Source: Mytilinidion resinicola
Lineage: Eukaryota; Ascomycota; Dothideomycetes; Mytilinidiales; Mytilinidiaceae
NCBI RefSeq assembly: GCF_010093595.1
Contig: NW_022985459.1
Coordinates: forward strand, 618,349 to 682,348
Direction of reading: 5' to 3'
Length of the DNA stretch: 64,000 nucleotides
Shown here: piece by piece, positions 32,750 through 44,671 of the stretch
How the letters are laid out: each line of letters opens with the position of its first letter
How positions within the stretch are numbered: position 1 is the first letter of the stretch
Translations under genes and position numbers: made by a program
Notes under the pieces: generated by a model
What the model saw: the letters and a program-made list of their open reading frames with translations, nothing else
What the model was told of the DNA's origin: nothing
Database searches by the model: none

Positions 32750-34527
32750 ATGTTGGCAAATCTCTGGGATGTGATTGTGGTGGGCGGTGGCCTCGCAGGG
32801 AGTGTCATCTCGTCCAGGTTGTTGCAGAACAATACGTCACTCAAGATCCTCTTGATTGAGGCGGGCGAGGACGTGTCGACGAACACTATCATTCCGTATG
32901 CAGACAATCAGGCCCTTCTGGTGCCGTCGCCATGGAGTTGGAATGATACTACGGTCCCGCAGACGGGGCTGGACAATAGGGTTATACCTAACCCAGCTGG
33001 AAAGGGTCTTGGTGGAGGCACGATTATCAACTCATGTAAGTTGGGATGTCTTCTTTCTAGAAGGGACACTAACACTCTACCAGGTGGATGGATCCGTGGT
33101 AACGAGAATGACTTCGATCTGTGGGCCAGTACTGTGGGCGACTCGAAATGGAGCTACAATGGCCAACTGCCTTACTTCCGCAAGGTGGAACATACATGGA
33201 ACGCCTCCGCAAACCCTGAAGAACACGGCTTCGTAGGACCCATGTGGTTCGCCTCTGTCTCTTCAACTGGTCGCAACTATCCTCTTCGCAACACCATCAA
33301 GTCTGCCTGGGCGGAAGCCGGTCTGCTACCTCCCGCTGATGGAGATGCCAACGACGGCACGCCGCTGGGACTTGGGGAGCTCAACGAGAACCGCAAGAAT
33401 GGTCTCCGTGAACTCGCCTCCTCCGCCTACCCCCTCGCCGGTGTCACTGTTCTTACCAACACGCTCGTCGGCAAAATCCTGATCTCTCAGGTCGCCGGAT
33501 CTCTCTTCGCTACGGGGGTGAAGCTTGCAAATGGAACCGAGTTCTACGCAAAAAAACAGGTCATCCTGTCTGCTGGCGCCTACCGCACGCCCCAACTCCT
33601 CAAGCTCTCCGGCGTCGGTCCTACCGCTGAATTGAACGAGTTCGGCATCAAGCAACTCGTCAATGCGCCCGCTGTTGGCACTGGGCTAGCAGACCACATG
33701 CTCCTAACGCTGTACTGGAAGCTCCGCCCTGAGGTTGCCGCGCAAGGTGTTGCTCTCGGAAGCACCAACCCTCTCTTCGCGGAGCCTCAGTTCGGAGACG
33801 GAGTGCCGGCTGACTGGGTCGCGACTGAGTCTCTACCCACTGATCAACTGATAGCCGCCATCACGAAAGACGAGGGCAAGGTGCCTTCGTCTTCCCACCC
33901 CTTGTTAGCGACCAAGCGTTCGTTCATGGAAACCCTCATCATCTATGCTGGCGCCAGCGCTGCGGATCCGGTTATTCAGTACAACGGCTCTCATATCATC
34001 AGCACCATGGTTGGTCTGTTGCCGACTTCGAGGGGCACGGTCAAGCTTGCGTCGACCAACCCAGCCGACCATCCCATCATCGATCCTCAGTACTTCACAA
34101 CCGAAGTTGACAAGCTGAACTTCCGACACGGGATCCAGAGGGTTGCGCAGTTGTTTCTTGGAACGCCGACTGGTAATGCCACTATCGAAGGAGAGACGCC
34201 GGCGGATGGGTTTGCGCCGATTACGCTATCGTCGGATGACGATTACTTGAATGCGAGGGCTAGACACAGTTCCGAGTAAGTTCGACTCATTTCTATCTAC
34301 ACCCTCGAGTTAGGATACTAACAATTTGTAGAAACTCATATCACCCCATGGGCACTGCGGCCATGGGCAAAGTCGTCGACAATAACCTCAACGTCATCGG
34401 AGTCAAGAACCTGAAGATCGCAGATACGAGCGTGTTTCCAGTGGTCATCACTGCGCATTTGCAGCAGGCGACGTACGCGATGGCGGAGCAGGCCGCGGTG
34501 ATAATTGCGGCGGCGTGCAAGAACTAA
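32750..34527 (+). CDS. GMC-family FAD oxidoreductase
   Basis: Three exons, 32750-33035, 33084-34275 and 34332-34527, give 557 residues. WDVIVVGGGLAGSV is the FAD-binding Rossmann motif, preceded by only a few residues. GKGLGGGTIINS is the GMC signature 1 and GAYRTPQLLKLSGVGP is signature 2. The C-terminal exon has NSYHPMGTAAMG with the catalytic His, and VVITAHLQQATYAMAEQ with the second His. The first intron is 48 bp without a stop, so reading through it gives a false longer frame. These flavoenzymes oxidise alcohols or sugars, or act in metabolite pathways. Most relatives are secreted; no signal peptide is seen here, so the product may be cytosolic or the 5' exon may be missed. Confidence 0.9.
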
Positions 34528-36781
34528 ATAATTCTATGTAAAGAGGTAGTAACAATTACTTTCTGAAATTTTTTAAACTGGCTGGAGGGTGTATATAGCC
34601 TTCTCTAATGGCATTAATACGGTACTACAATGTATATACGGTTGTACCACACCTTCAATGCCTGCTTCTTTGCTCATAGAGTTCACATGCGTGTTTCATG
34701 ATCCCACCGTTTAGGGCTATTTTCTTCCCAATCCCTGAACACCTTGCATGGTGCTTGAACCGAGGGATTTGTGTGGCTTGCGGAATGCCGCTGGATTGAC
34801 TTCATGCTTGCAGTGTCGATCCTCGGAGGCTCCGCGAAGTTGCAATCGTCCCGTCCGCTTACATAATGTTCACGGAAAACACTGGTAGACTAGATGTTAG
34901 TGCTGCTCATCACTTCCCTCACCGATCTGGTCCGGGCATAATCACGGACGCCGCCAGTCACTAACAAACGGCGGCGTGAGCTAGTTACCAAAGTTCGGTA
35001 CGGCTCGTGCAGCGGATGGTTCGTTCTTCTTCTCCCATTTCCTTTGGTGGCGCATTTCGGGTACGCGACCTCGGGACTCGAACTTCCAGCGCCCACAGAC
35101 TGGACTAGCTACGACGCCGTGGTGTTGGGGACTGCGGGAAGGCTAGAAGGAACTCCCGCACTCTGGATGGCTGGGTGGAAGAGCGGACCGTGTGGAGTTG
35201 CAGGATGAAAATTCGAGTGCCCCTGGCACCATTGTGTCGTCAGCTCTGGAATCCTTCAGCGCTAGGAGCCTAAGGACGTGATACATCCACTATCCGCAAC
35301 TGCTGCTGTGTCGACGAAATGGCTTGATGAGATATATACCGGCAAGGTTCGGAATATCAAGTCGGCTTTTCGCCTTTCTCTAGTCCCTCTCCTCCTACCA
35401 CTAAAGGCTGGAAGTTACCGGGCACCAATCGGACACGCAACATGCCAGCGCTCACCGCGGTAGACGGACCCACGGTTGCTTGAAGGCTCCCGTGACGGTT
35501 CGTGTGCCGTTCCTAGCCCAGATCTGTCTATCCACTCGGTTACTAACCTCCACTGCGTCTTTTCTCCTCCGCCTCCAGATCCCATCCCGGCTCCTACCGT
35601 GCCTATGATGCTTCCGGCTTCGTCTCCGCGTCTGCGGGGGTTTGAAACTTGCCGTCTAGCGCCGAAAGTCGCGATTCAGGTGTCTCAGCCTGTAGCTCGT
35701 AGCGTCTCTTTGCTGGGTTGCCCTGCCTTAGCGTGAAGTTTACTTCAACATTCCGACTGCCCGTTTGGAATGGCGTACGAATTGGAGAGTATCAAAACCG
35801 CCAGGGCGCTGTTGCAAGCGATCAAGGTCTTAACGTCACGAGGAACCTTGAATTCTGTATCGGACGAAAGCCACGACCGGCGCTGACAGCCAGTGGCCCT
35901 AGCGATTGCAAAGAGGTGAGAGTCTGGATTTTGTAAGGGAGTGCACATCTTGCACGCCTTGGGCAAGCAGCCGCTGCGATGTGCACCAGATCGTAAATCA
36001 TTTGTGGGTGGATTGACGGTCACGTTCATTTTCCACCATTACGGATCTCAGGATCGCTGCTGTGGAAGACGGTCCTTCAAGAAGTTAGATCAGGTACAGT
36101 TACCCTCCATCATCTTGTGCGTCGGTGCATCCAGTTTATCATACCACCTCAAATGCTCCTACGGACTAGGGGCAGGACTCCATCCCCACCTGTGCAGTAG
36201 TGTAGCGTCCTTCGCTCACCTGAGCAAGAAGGTTACCTTTGATTTCCGAGCCGCAGGCATATCCTGAACACGGCCGCTAGTCGTTCCAGCGACGGCCTCG
36301 CTGCCGTAGTTCTAGGGGTCCAAGGGCCTCCCGGCACCGGCCACAGCGCCGGTCCCAAAGAAGCGAGCCGGTCACCGAGAGAGGCGGCGAATGGCCGCGG
36401 GAGTGGATGGCGGGAGTTCGAGCGAACTAGTTCATGCACTCTATTCCAAGGTTAGCAGAGAACGAGGGAGTGAGCGAGCCAGGGAAGCATGCGGCAGATG
36501 GCACCCCTCAGGACACTCCCCAGCGATGCCCCAAAACGGCGTCAGTCAGAGCCATGCATCCACTCAGGCATGAAAGCCCTTCCTTGCCAATACTCGCCAC
36601 ACATTTATGAATTCGAGGAAGTACCCTGTCTGCGACTCGTTGATCCCTTACTGCCTTTGACAAGGCTTATCATGTCTGGGTCTCCCACACTGTGGGTCGC
36701 TGAATGCTTCTTCTTGATCTCTTGCAAGCTTCTTTCTTGTGAATACCCTCACTCTACTCATTGCACACCTATTCATCCAGA
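34528..36781. other. Long intergenic stretch
   Basis: 2.25 kb without a supportable gene. Several short frames on both strands show no domain or splice structure. No transposon ends or long repeats recognised. Confidence 0.5.
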
Positions 36782-38268
36782 ATGGATCCCTTGGATTTGG
36801 AGCATAGGCAGACTGCTGAGCAGTTCCCCGGTCCAATTATACCGACGAGTTCTGGTGGTGCTTCCGTCATAACCACTGATGTCATAATGGTTGTATTGAC
36901 GGGCGTATGGGTGGGCTTCCGTTTGTATGCTCGGAAAATGAAGAGAATGCAATTGCAAGTGGAGGATTACTTTCTCCTCATAGCATTGGTGCAGTGACAC
37001 GCATCGCCACCCTAGACCATCCTTTAACAAATCCCTAGATTTTCTTCTACATAATGATCGTTATCAGCTTTTTGAGTAGGTCTCCCGACACGCACCAGAG
37101 GAGAGTGTCTCTAACAGGCTCTAGTGGTTTATATGGGGGGACTTGGTCATCATATTGCTTTGCTAAATGCCTCTACAATAACGAATCTCCTTAAGGTAGA
37201 AAAGTCTAGATTCCCAACATCCTGTATAGAATTAACACCAAAACAGTTCTCACTAGCTTCCCAAGTCCTCTACGCCGTCTCTTTGGGCTTGGTAAAATGC
37301 AGCATTTGCCTGATGTTGGCGAGGATATTCTTTGTGCGCCCCTTTGTCATCGCTGCGAGGGTGGCTATGGGATTCGCAGCATCTTGGGGTAAGTGCCATA
37401 AACACTTCAAAGATCTAAAAACTAATCGATCTCAGGTTTAATGACATTCTTGTAATTATAAACCCACAGAAACAACAGCACTCTGTCATTTGCTAACTTT
37501 AGTAGAATTGGCATCCTGATCTGCCAACCCATCGAAATGAACTGGAACCCTGAAGTCAAAGGCGGGAAATGCGGTAACCAAAACGCCGCCTTTGCCTCAG
37601 TCGGCATCGTCGACCTCCTCACCGATCTCGTCATCCTCCTCCTACCTATGCCAATGGTCGCAAAGCTCCAGATCCCGCGCGCGAACAAAATCGGCTTAGT
37701 TTGTATCTTCTGCACTGGAATGCTGTACGTTGCTTCCCCCTTCTTTCCCCAATCTGCGCTTATTCTCAGTTTGAGATACGAAAATACTAATGTGCGATGG
37801 GGTATTAGGACCATGGCCATTGGTATTGTCCGCGTTGTAGCTGTTACCACCGTCAATTTCAAAGACTTCTCCACCGACGCAAAAGACGCGCATATCTACT
37901 CGGTGGTTGAAGTGGGCATCGCCATCATCGTGTCATGCTCTCCCACCCTCCGGCCCATATTCGACAAGATCTTCCGCACCATCTCGAATCTGTCCAGCGG
38001 GACCAAGAGCAACATCGGAAACCAGTATCTCTCGAATCGCACGGGGCGGAGCACGACGGCTGATGGGTTCATGCAGATGGGGGATGAGATTGCGTTGAAG
38101 AGTATGGATGGCCGCAGTCGGGACGGGAGGGTGGAAACGAGAATCACAGCCAGCGGTACGAGTTCAGAGGAGTACTTGGGAGAAGAGAACGCCGTGAAGG
38201 GGAATACCGACAATCTGCCTGTAAACCCGAGAGGAATTTTTGTGAAGACGACCGTGGATCACCAATAA
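36782..38268 (+). CDS. Rhodopsin-domain (PTH11-like) membrane protein
   Basis: Six exons fit one frame: 36782-36988, 37039-37075, 37125-37388, 37436-37451, 37503-37724 and 37809-38268, giving 401 residues. Hydrophobic helices include ITTDVIMVVLTGVWVGFRLY, IFFYIMIVISFL, ASQVLYAVSLGLVKCSICL and VDLLTDLVILLLPMPMV. The landmarks EDYFLLIAL, YMGGLGHH and the extracellular GGKCGNQNAAF are typical of the fungal rhodopsin-domain/PTH11-like family of seven-TM proteins, some of which sense surfaces or hosts. Exon 4 is only 16 nt, needed to keep phase. The last intron (84 bp) has no stop and can be misread as coding. The tail (310-401) is hydrophilic and Ser/Gly-rich. No ligand is known. Confidence 0.8.
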
Positions 38269-38451
38269 TCCTTTCTTGCAGCATTTACGCGGCGTCTCGG
38301 CATGTAAAAGACGTCTCTTAATCCATTTCTTGCGATGAAGCGGCATATTAAGATGATAGTATGATACCCCTGAAATATATATCCATTACCTCGAACAAAT
38401 CCCCTTTCCCTTTCAATCTCGCTACTCTTACTTCTCTGTTTTCAAATCACT

Positions 38452-40352
38452 TTAGGCACCCACCACGTTCTCGTCTCCCCGATTGTGCAACGCCGTCGCC
38501 ACCTTCCCGGTCATCCGGTCCTCCACATTCGGCAGGAATATACTGGCAATCAAGGCAATACCCGTGAAAGCGATTGTGGTCAAGAACACGGTTCGGTACG
38601 CGTCCGCATTCGCTACTTTATACGCCCTTGCGCCCACAGCCAGGATCTGTGGTGTTAGGCCCTCCACTCCTTCGAACGAGCCTGTCGTGAAGCCTGCGAG
38701 GAAGCTTGCGATACTGGAATTGGGTAGACCGGCACCGACGATGGCAGGGATCACTTTCTGAGGGATTGTATCGGCGAGGCGGTTGCTAAGAATGACGGAG
38801 TAAATAGTGGCGGAGATGGAGCTGATGAGGAAGCGGATGGAGCCTGCTACACCACCCGCGGTTCCGATTTCCTGTTGGTTGTTGATCGATATCGTCGTCA
38901 ACGTGATAGCGACGGACTCGCTCCAGCCGATGAAGAAGACGCCGAGGAACGACAACACACACGCTCTCGCTCTCGTATCAGGTGTACACGTCGCGACACC
39001 TATCGCAACATACATCAGCCACACCCCTCACAAAACTGAACTAGAAACAGGAAGCAGTAGTACTCACAAGCAAACAATACCCCCCCAATCGCAAAACTCG
39101 CCGTACACTGCCACTTGACCTTCCCAATCGCCTTCGCACAGAACCCACTCACGATCTCGCCCAGGATAATCCCCAGCCCCACCAAGCTCGACAGCATCCC
39201 CCCATACATCTGATCGCCATCCGCATACAACACCGTCACCATGCTCGGCCACACAATCGCAAACGCATAATACAACCCCGCACCCAACCCGCTCGTCACC
39301 ACCGCCGCGATCCACCGCCCGTTCTTGAAGAGGTGCATCGGCACCAGCGGCTCCTCGAGCTTCGCAAACGTCTCCCATAGGATAAACGCGGCTAGCGCCA
39401 CAGCGCCGACGACGATGGTCGCGATCACGTGCGCCGATTTCCAGGCATAGACGCTGCCGCCCCAGTTGAGGCCGAGCAGGAGGATGAGGAGCCCACCGGA
39501 GTAGACGACGCAGCCGATGTAATCGAATTTCTTGGCGTAGGCGAGTTTCCTGGCGTTGCGGTGCTTCATTTGGAAGGTGGGTGGGTGGTAGAAGAGGACG
39601 AAGCAGGCCATGGAGCACGCGTTGACGGCGATGAGGATGTAGTAGAGGCCGCGCCAGCCGGACTTGGTGTGTAGGATCAGGGCGTTGCCGATGGCGGGGG
39701 CGAAGCCGGAGCCGGGGATGGTGAAGATGTACTGGGTGGAGGGTTAGTTGGGAGTAAAAGAACAGGAAGAGGGTAAGGAATTAACAGAACGAGAAGACAC
39801 AGCAGGAAAGGAGGGACTTACCATAGACGCATTCCCAATGAACCGATACTTCATCGGCACCAACTCGCCCATGATGTAGTAATACGACAATTGCGTCGCA
39901 GCACCCAGCCCGATCAAGGTCCCGCCCCCAATCAGCGCTCCAACACTCTTCGCAGTCGCACATACGATACTTCCAATAAGCCCGAAGGCTGCGCCGCCGA
40001 TAAAGACGTAGCGGCGACCGAAAATGTCCGTTACGCGGCCGATTATAGTGAGGGAGACTGCGATCATGAGTGTATACACAAGCGCAACCCACACGATGTT
40101 AGGATCTGGTCCTACATCCGCATTTATGAGGCCGAGAATGGGCGCTGCGTAGCCGAATCCTGCGACACCGGCGAGCAGACCGAGGCCGATTGCGAGCATA
40201 GACCCTAAAAAGAAGGAGGATTTGAAATAGCCCGGTGGCATTTCATCGTCGAGGAGCCCGAGGGCGTCGGTGTGAGCAATTTCGTTCTTCTGAGGGTGTG
40301 TCGACAGATTGTCAGCCATTTCGATATCGTGCTTTTCAGTTTCGATCGCCAT
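38452..40352 (-). CDS. MFS transporter, TRI12-type
   Basis: Three exons, 39822-40352, 39068-39731 and 38452-39026, give 589 residues. The cytosolic acidic N-terminus is followed by about 14 membrane helices. GRVTDIFGRRYVFIGG is the MFS loop 2-3 motif. LPAELs are absent, but YYIMGELVPMKYRF and GWRGLYYILIAVNACSMACF match the trichothecene-efflux (TRI12/siderophore) group of DHA2-like pumps. Exon 3 (IGTAGGVAGSIRFLISSISATIY) is the last helix bundle. The short 41-nt second intron (GTGAGT...GTGAG) restores phase. Such pumps export fungal metabolites, toxins or siderophores. The P450 just downstream on the opposite strand suggests a shared pathway. Substrate unknown. Confidence 0.87.
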
Positions 40353-41450
40353 GACGTTGGATGAGTGTCCCGTCAAGAGAGGAGGCGATTCTACTGTAAT
40401 GTAGTATGGCAGTGAAGATATTGGAATTAAAGAGCCGAGAAATCAGTCCCAATCTACGCAAGCAAAGTATGACTTAGATGCGATCCAGTCTCCAGAGATA
40501 GTGGAGGTAATGGGGTATAAAGACACCGAGAGAATGGAAACGCCGCTCGAAGCCAGGGATGCGACTGAACTTATACCGAGGACCTGGCTACTGATTCATC
40601 GAAGCATCTGAGTCGCGTCCAGACCCTGCTGCCGATGAACCGCGATCAGCTTACCCCAGACTTTGCAATGCTAGTGCGCTAGCGCGTTCTCCGCAATTGC
40701 GGAAGCGAAGAGGCGGTCATGAGGCCAAGGGAGTTAAGCACTGCTAGACACGAGACTAAGACGCGCGGAAAAGGGCTCCTGGGACTGTGTGCTGTACATG
40801 CATGTATCTAGAACTGTGATTCGCTCCGATCTGATCGTATAAAGCATTAAGCTCGGCTTGTTGGCTAGATGGTGGTTATCCCTGAGTCATGGATGCATTG
40901 AAAAACATGTGAATTGAAAGCATGTGGACATTCACCGACTTTTCCCAAGCTCATGTCACCAGAAAACACACTTCAAAGACTCGAACTCAAGCACCATCTC
41001 TCAAGCCTTACCGTCCTGCACCATTTATTGTTGTCTTCCATCCTAGCTACAAGGGTAGGAAGCATGGAAGAAGTGACGATGGCCCTGGGAAATCATTTCC
41101 CCGCTCCGTAACCCCGGAAATCATTGTGCGGATTGCGGAGACCCCATCCTCCACTTTCCCCAGACAAAAGCACGGTCCAATCACACCCACGCAGACATCA
41201 GCGTATCCTTCCCCATGAAAGCTAATGATTCAGTACCCGCTGGCCGGAAAGCCTCGACCGTGCGGGTGTCATGCTCCTGAGATCCAGACCCCACCGCGGG
41301 GCCCCGCGTATACGGCAATCCTATAACATTCGAGATATCCGACTTGACAACTTTAAATAGAGCCTCTTACTACAAAGGTATTGCTCTAACTCGAGATACC
41401 CATTCATACCTTTCAATTGTCAATTTCCCTTCCTTCAGATTAATTCCACC
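40353..41450. other. Divergent promoter between MFS and P450 genes
   Basis: 1.1 kb shared 5' region. No gene or clear operator seen; the size would allow co-regulation of the two genes. Confidence 0.5.
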
Positions 41451-43304
41451 ATGGGTGTGCTTTCACCAGATGTTGCGCCTTTAAGCGCGACGGTCTACCA
41501 ATCTGTGCAATGGACGGCTGCTGGATCGTTTGCTGCTGTGCGTTCTGTTGTCTTGGATAGATTAGATGAAATACTAATGTGCGATTCAGGTCATTTTCTA
41601 CACAATTTGGAGGTGTATCTACAATGTGTATTTTCACCCTCTCGCCCGTTTCCCCGGCCCTCTCATTTGCAAGATCTCCCCTGTAAGTCGCTCAGAAAAC
41701 GGTGTGCTTCGGTCGAGATGAGTAATGCTGATCGCGAGACTTGCTAGATCTATCCCATTCTTGGCCTCCACAAGGGACGATGGCCGTTCATTGTCAAGAA
41801 GCTTCATGATAAATATGGTTAGATATAAAGCTCGAATACACTTTCTTAGTGTCTGACCTTCATAGGCCCTATCGTTCGGTTGATGCCGAGCGAGCTCGTG
41901 TTCACTGATCCCCAAGCATGGAAAGACATCTACGGCCACCGACAAGGCCACCCTCAATTCCATAAGGTACGTTGACACAGAAGGGCCACCGACCTCTAAA
42001 GGCTAATAGACCTCAACAGGATCCCATCCATGTCGGTTCCGTTCAAGAAATCAAAGGCGCCTCCACTTTGACCATGGCCGGAGACGACGAGCACGCCCGC
42101 CAACGCCGCTCTCTCTCTCATGCCTTCTCTCAGAAAGCCCTCCTCGAACAAGAGTCCATAATCCGCGGCTATGTCGACCTTTTCATCGAGCGCCTCACGC
42201 CTTATGCCGCTTCAGGCAAAAAACTAGACATGTGCAACTGGTATAACTGGACCACCTTTGACATCATCGGCGACATGGCATTCGGCGAGCCTTTCGGGTG
42301 TCTGCGTGACGGAAAAGAGCATGCATGGGTCGGACTAATCACCGAGACCATCAAGGCTGGCGCTTTCGAGCAGAGCACACGGAGAATGTTCGCGACGGGA
42401 AGCATTTGGCAGAAGGCGTGCAAGATATTCATCCCGAAACATTTAAAGGAGAAACGGTTCCTCCATCTCAAACTCAGCATGGAAAAGGTCCAAAAGTAAG
42501 CTCCTCGCCCCGAATACTTCCATTAGAGACCAATTCATGTTGATAACCCTCAGACGCCTCGACCAAGGCCTACGCCGCGAGCACCGTGACTTCCTATACT
42601 ACATCCTGCGGCAGAACGAAAAAGGCTCTGTCAGCGAAGCTGAGATCATGCTCAACAGCGCCCTCTTCATCGTTGCCGGCTCCGAAACTACCGCTTCCTT
42701 CCTCGCCGGCATGACTATGTGGCTTATGCGCACTCCCCACACTTACAAGCGTCTTACAGAGGAGATCCGTACCACCTTCCCTAAAGTCACGGACATCAAC
42801 TTCCTGGATCTCCAGGCGATGCCGTACATGCAGGCTTGTATCGAAGAGGGCCTCCGCATCTTCCCCTCCATCCCCACTGGCCTCACGCGTACGGTACCGA
42901 AGAGCGGTGACACCATTGCGGGAGAGTGGATTGCGGGCGGGACGACAGTTTCTGTGCACTCCTGGGCGGCGACACACTCGGAGCGCAATTGGGTGCGGCC
43001 GGAGGAGTATATACCGGAGAGATGGTTGAGTGGGGAGAACGAAGCTTTCGACAAGGACCTGAAGGAGGCTAGTCAACCTTTCTCGCTGGGGCCGAGGGGG
43101 TGCATCGGACGGCATCTAAGCTATATGGAACTGAGGTTGATATTGGCGAGCTTGTTGTGGCATTTCGACATCGAAAGGGCGGATATTGGAACGCCAGGTG
43201 CGTTTGATCTCTGGGATCCGACGGATAACTTGCAGCATGTGAAGGCCTTTAACACGTGGGACAAGCCGCCTCTTTGGTGTAAGTTGACGCCGGTGAAGAG
43301 GTAG
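41451..43304 (+). CDS. Cytochrome P450 monooxygenase
   Basis: Six exons, 41451-41537, 41590-41682, 41748-41817, 41866-41966, 42020-42495 and 42554-43304, give 525 residues with all phases agreeing. After a short N-terminal membrane anchor (VIFYTIWRCIYNVYF), the proline-rich hinge reads HPLARFPGP. The I-helix motif is AGSETT, the K-helix ExxR is EEGLR, and PERW is present. The haem loop FSLGPRGCIGR carries the axial Cys (about 459). The style (isotrichodermin-hydroxylase-like, KYGPIVRLMPSELVF) suits secondary metabolism or detoxification. It is divergent from a TRI12-type pump. The 5' half is cut by four small introns and cannot be read as one frame. Substrate unknown. Confidence 0.92.
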
Positions 43305-43645
43305 GGAGCTGATGGAAGGGGCGGGGAGGGGGCGGTTTTAAACTTGACTTCACAGCTTGACCAGGGGCACTTGACCACAGTATGCCTCGATGTAAACCTT
43401 TTTTTCGTTGTTATGAATATTAATCGTCTTCAATATGTGGAAAATAGGGAAAATCAATGCCACGTGCCACATTTCGACTCCAATTTTCGTGATGAGTCGA
43501 TTTCCATGTTCTCGTGAGCCACGCCTCGACCTCCTATCGACCATTTCCCTCTCCCAACGACTCAGCACGGCACTCAAAACTGAAACTGCAGTGGTCACGA
43601 GTGAGTGAATTGAACCATCTTCATAGAATCAAGGGCTTTTGTAGT

Positions 43646-43912
43646 CCTTCAGGACTCCGAGAGACTGCTCATAGCCCATTGCTTTGACCTTATGCTGAAC
43701 ACTACACGCACCTCAAGACTCAGCGCTGTAAAAAAGCGCAAGACTGCAACAGTCATGAATGAGGGATTAGACCATCTACTACACATTACACGCCCCTGAA
43801 GACTCAGTACCGCAAACAAACGCGAAACTCCAAGACATTTGAGCCAATATAGGGAGTCATCGATAGGCAAAAGCGTGGGGGGCTATGGAGTATATAAAGA
43901 TAAGTTTGGAAG
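43646..43912 (+). repeat. Upstream repeat of Cys-rich gene, first locus
   Basis: The block begins GTCCTTCAGGACTCCGAGAG and ends near GGAGTATATAAAGATAA. Inside it the sub-element ACTACACGC...GAAGACTCAG...GCAAACAAACGCGA occurs twice (around 43691 and 43782). A related block recurs at 45274-45450 with roughly 70-80% identity by eye, before the second gene copy. Shared blocks include AGACTGCTCATAGCC/AGATTGCTCATAGCC and GGAGTATATRAAGATAA. Confidence 0.7.
43891..43898 (+). promoter_or_regulatory. TATA box of Cys-rich gene
   Basis: TATATAAA lies 163 bp before the start codon, within the repeated promoter block. The second locus has the weakened form TATATGAA at 45433. Confidence 0.55.
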
Positions 43913-44053
43913 GGAGAACTACTCCTTACCAACCTCGAATTCAGAACACTCAAATTCCTACGAACGAGCTCAAGCTATACAAATACCAACATCCTCTGAA
44001 CCCCCGAAGTTCTCTTCCAACAACGTGAAACAAGCCAACCTAATCGCTCAAGC

Positions 44054-44671
44054 ATGAGTAAGAAATGAGGCTACTACTTGAGTGTACTGGCTAACGGAAG
44101 CCAAGTCCCAATGTCCATCCCCACAGCTCAACAGTGGCGCGGCACATCCGGCTCCTGGGCCATCCTCTCCGACCCCACGGACTCCAGGAAACTCTTCAAC
44201 ACCAACACACAAGAATTTGAGATTCCCGAGAGATGCACGATCAAAACCCGCACATTCGCCTGCGGCTGCAGGAAATACCTCGAAGATCGCATCATCCGCT
44301 GCCAGAAATACGTGGATTGGCGGGAAGACAAGGTCTCCTTTTTCGACCACAGGCAGGGCAAGTGCGGCCAGGATATTAAATGCTACGCCTATGCGAATGA
44401 ATACAAGGATGGGGAAGATAGAAGGCAGTCTCTGAATTGTGGGGACGATGGAGTGAGCTGCCCGTGTGCAGAGATAGAGCCAGAAAAGGATAGGCCGTGT
44501 AGCCATGAAAAGCAACGAGCGAAGTTTCAAAAGATTTCAGACGACGAGACAGCGAGAATCATTCGGCGCAAGAAGCAGCAAAAGCGCAAGAAACAGGAAT
44601 CGCGCAAGAAGGGAGAAGCGTCTGGTGGTGATGCCGGGGCTGGGGCTAGTGGAGCCGTTGCAGCTGGTTAG
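44054..44671 (+). CDS. Small Cys-rich protein with basic tail
   Basis: Exon 1 is just ATGA (44054-44057), joined across a GTAAGA...CCCACAG intron to 44127-44671. This gives 182 residues starting MTQQWRGTSGSW; phase agrees and the upstream TATA box supports this start. Cys/His residues cluster from about 42 to 125: FACGCRKYLEDRIIRC, KCGQDIKC, NCGDDGVSCPC, then PCSHEK. A zinc-binding or disulfide-rich fold is possible. The tail (about 130-182) is very basic (RRKKQQKRKKQESRKK), then Gly/Ala-rich. No signal peptide is seen, so nuclear or nucleic-acid binding is a guess. A decayed second copy lies 1.6 kb downstream with the same promoter repeat. No family recognised. Confidence 0.65.

Larger units (their letters stand above)
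43305..44053. other. Upstream region with degenerate repeats
   Basis: Contains two to three copies of a roughly 90-bp element and a TATA box for the Cys-rich gene (see repeat entries). No other gene. Confidence 0.6.

Noticed and set aside
33036..33083. Continuous reading through the first GMC intron
   Set aside because: 48 bp with GTAAGT, CACTAAC and CCAG signals; retaining it inserts 16 residues in the conserved GMC signature region.
35745..36029. 94-residue minus-strand frame in the long gap
   Set aside because: No homology I can recognise and no promoter or splice support.
37725..37808. Continuous reading through the last rhodopsin-gene intron
   Set aside because: 84 bp with GTACGT and ATTAG ends; removing it restores the membrane helix.
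39064..39618. Alternative minus-strand frame in the MFS gene
   Set aside because: Arg/Gly-rich shadow of the transporter exon, which reads well in the other frame.
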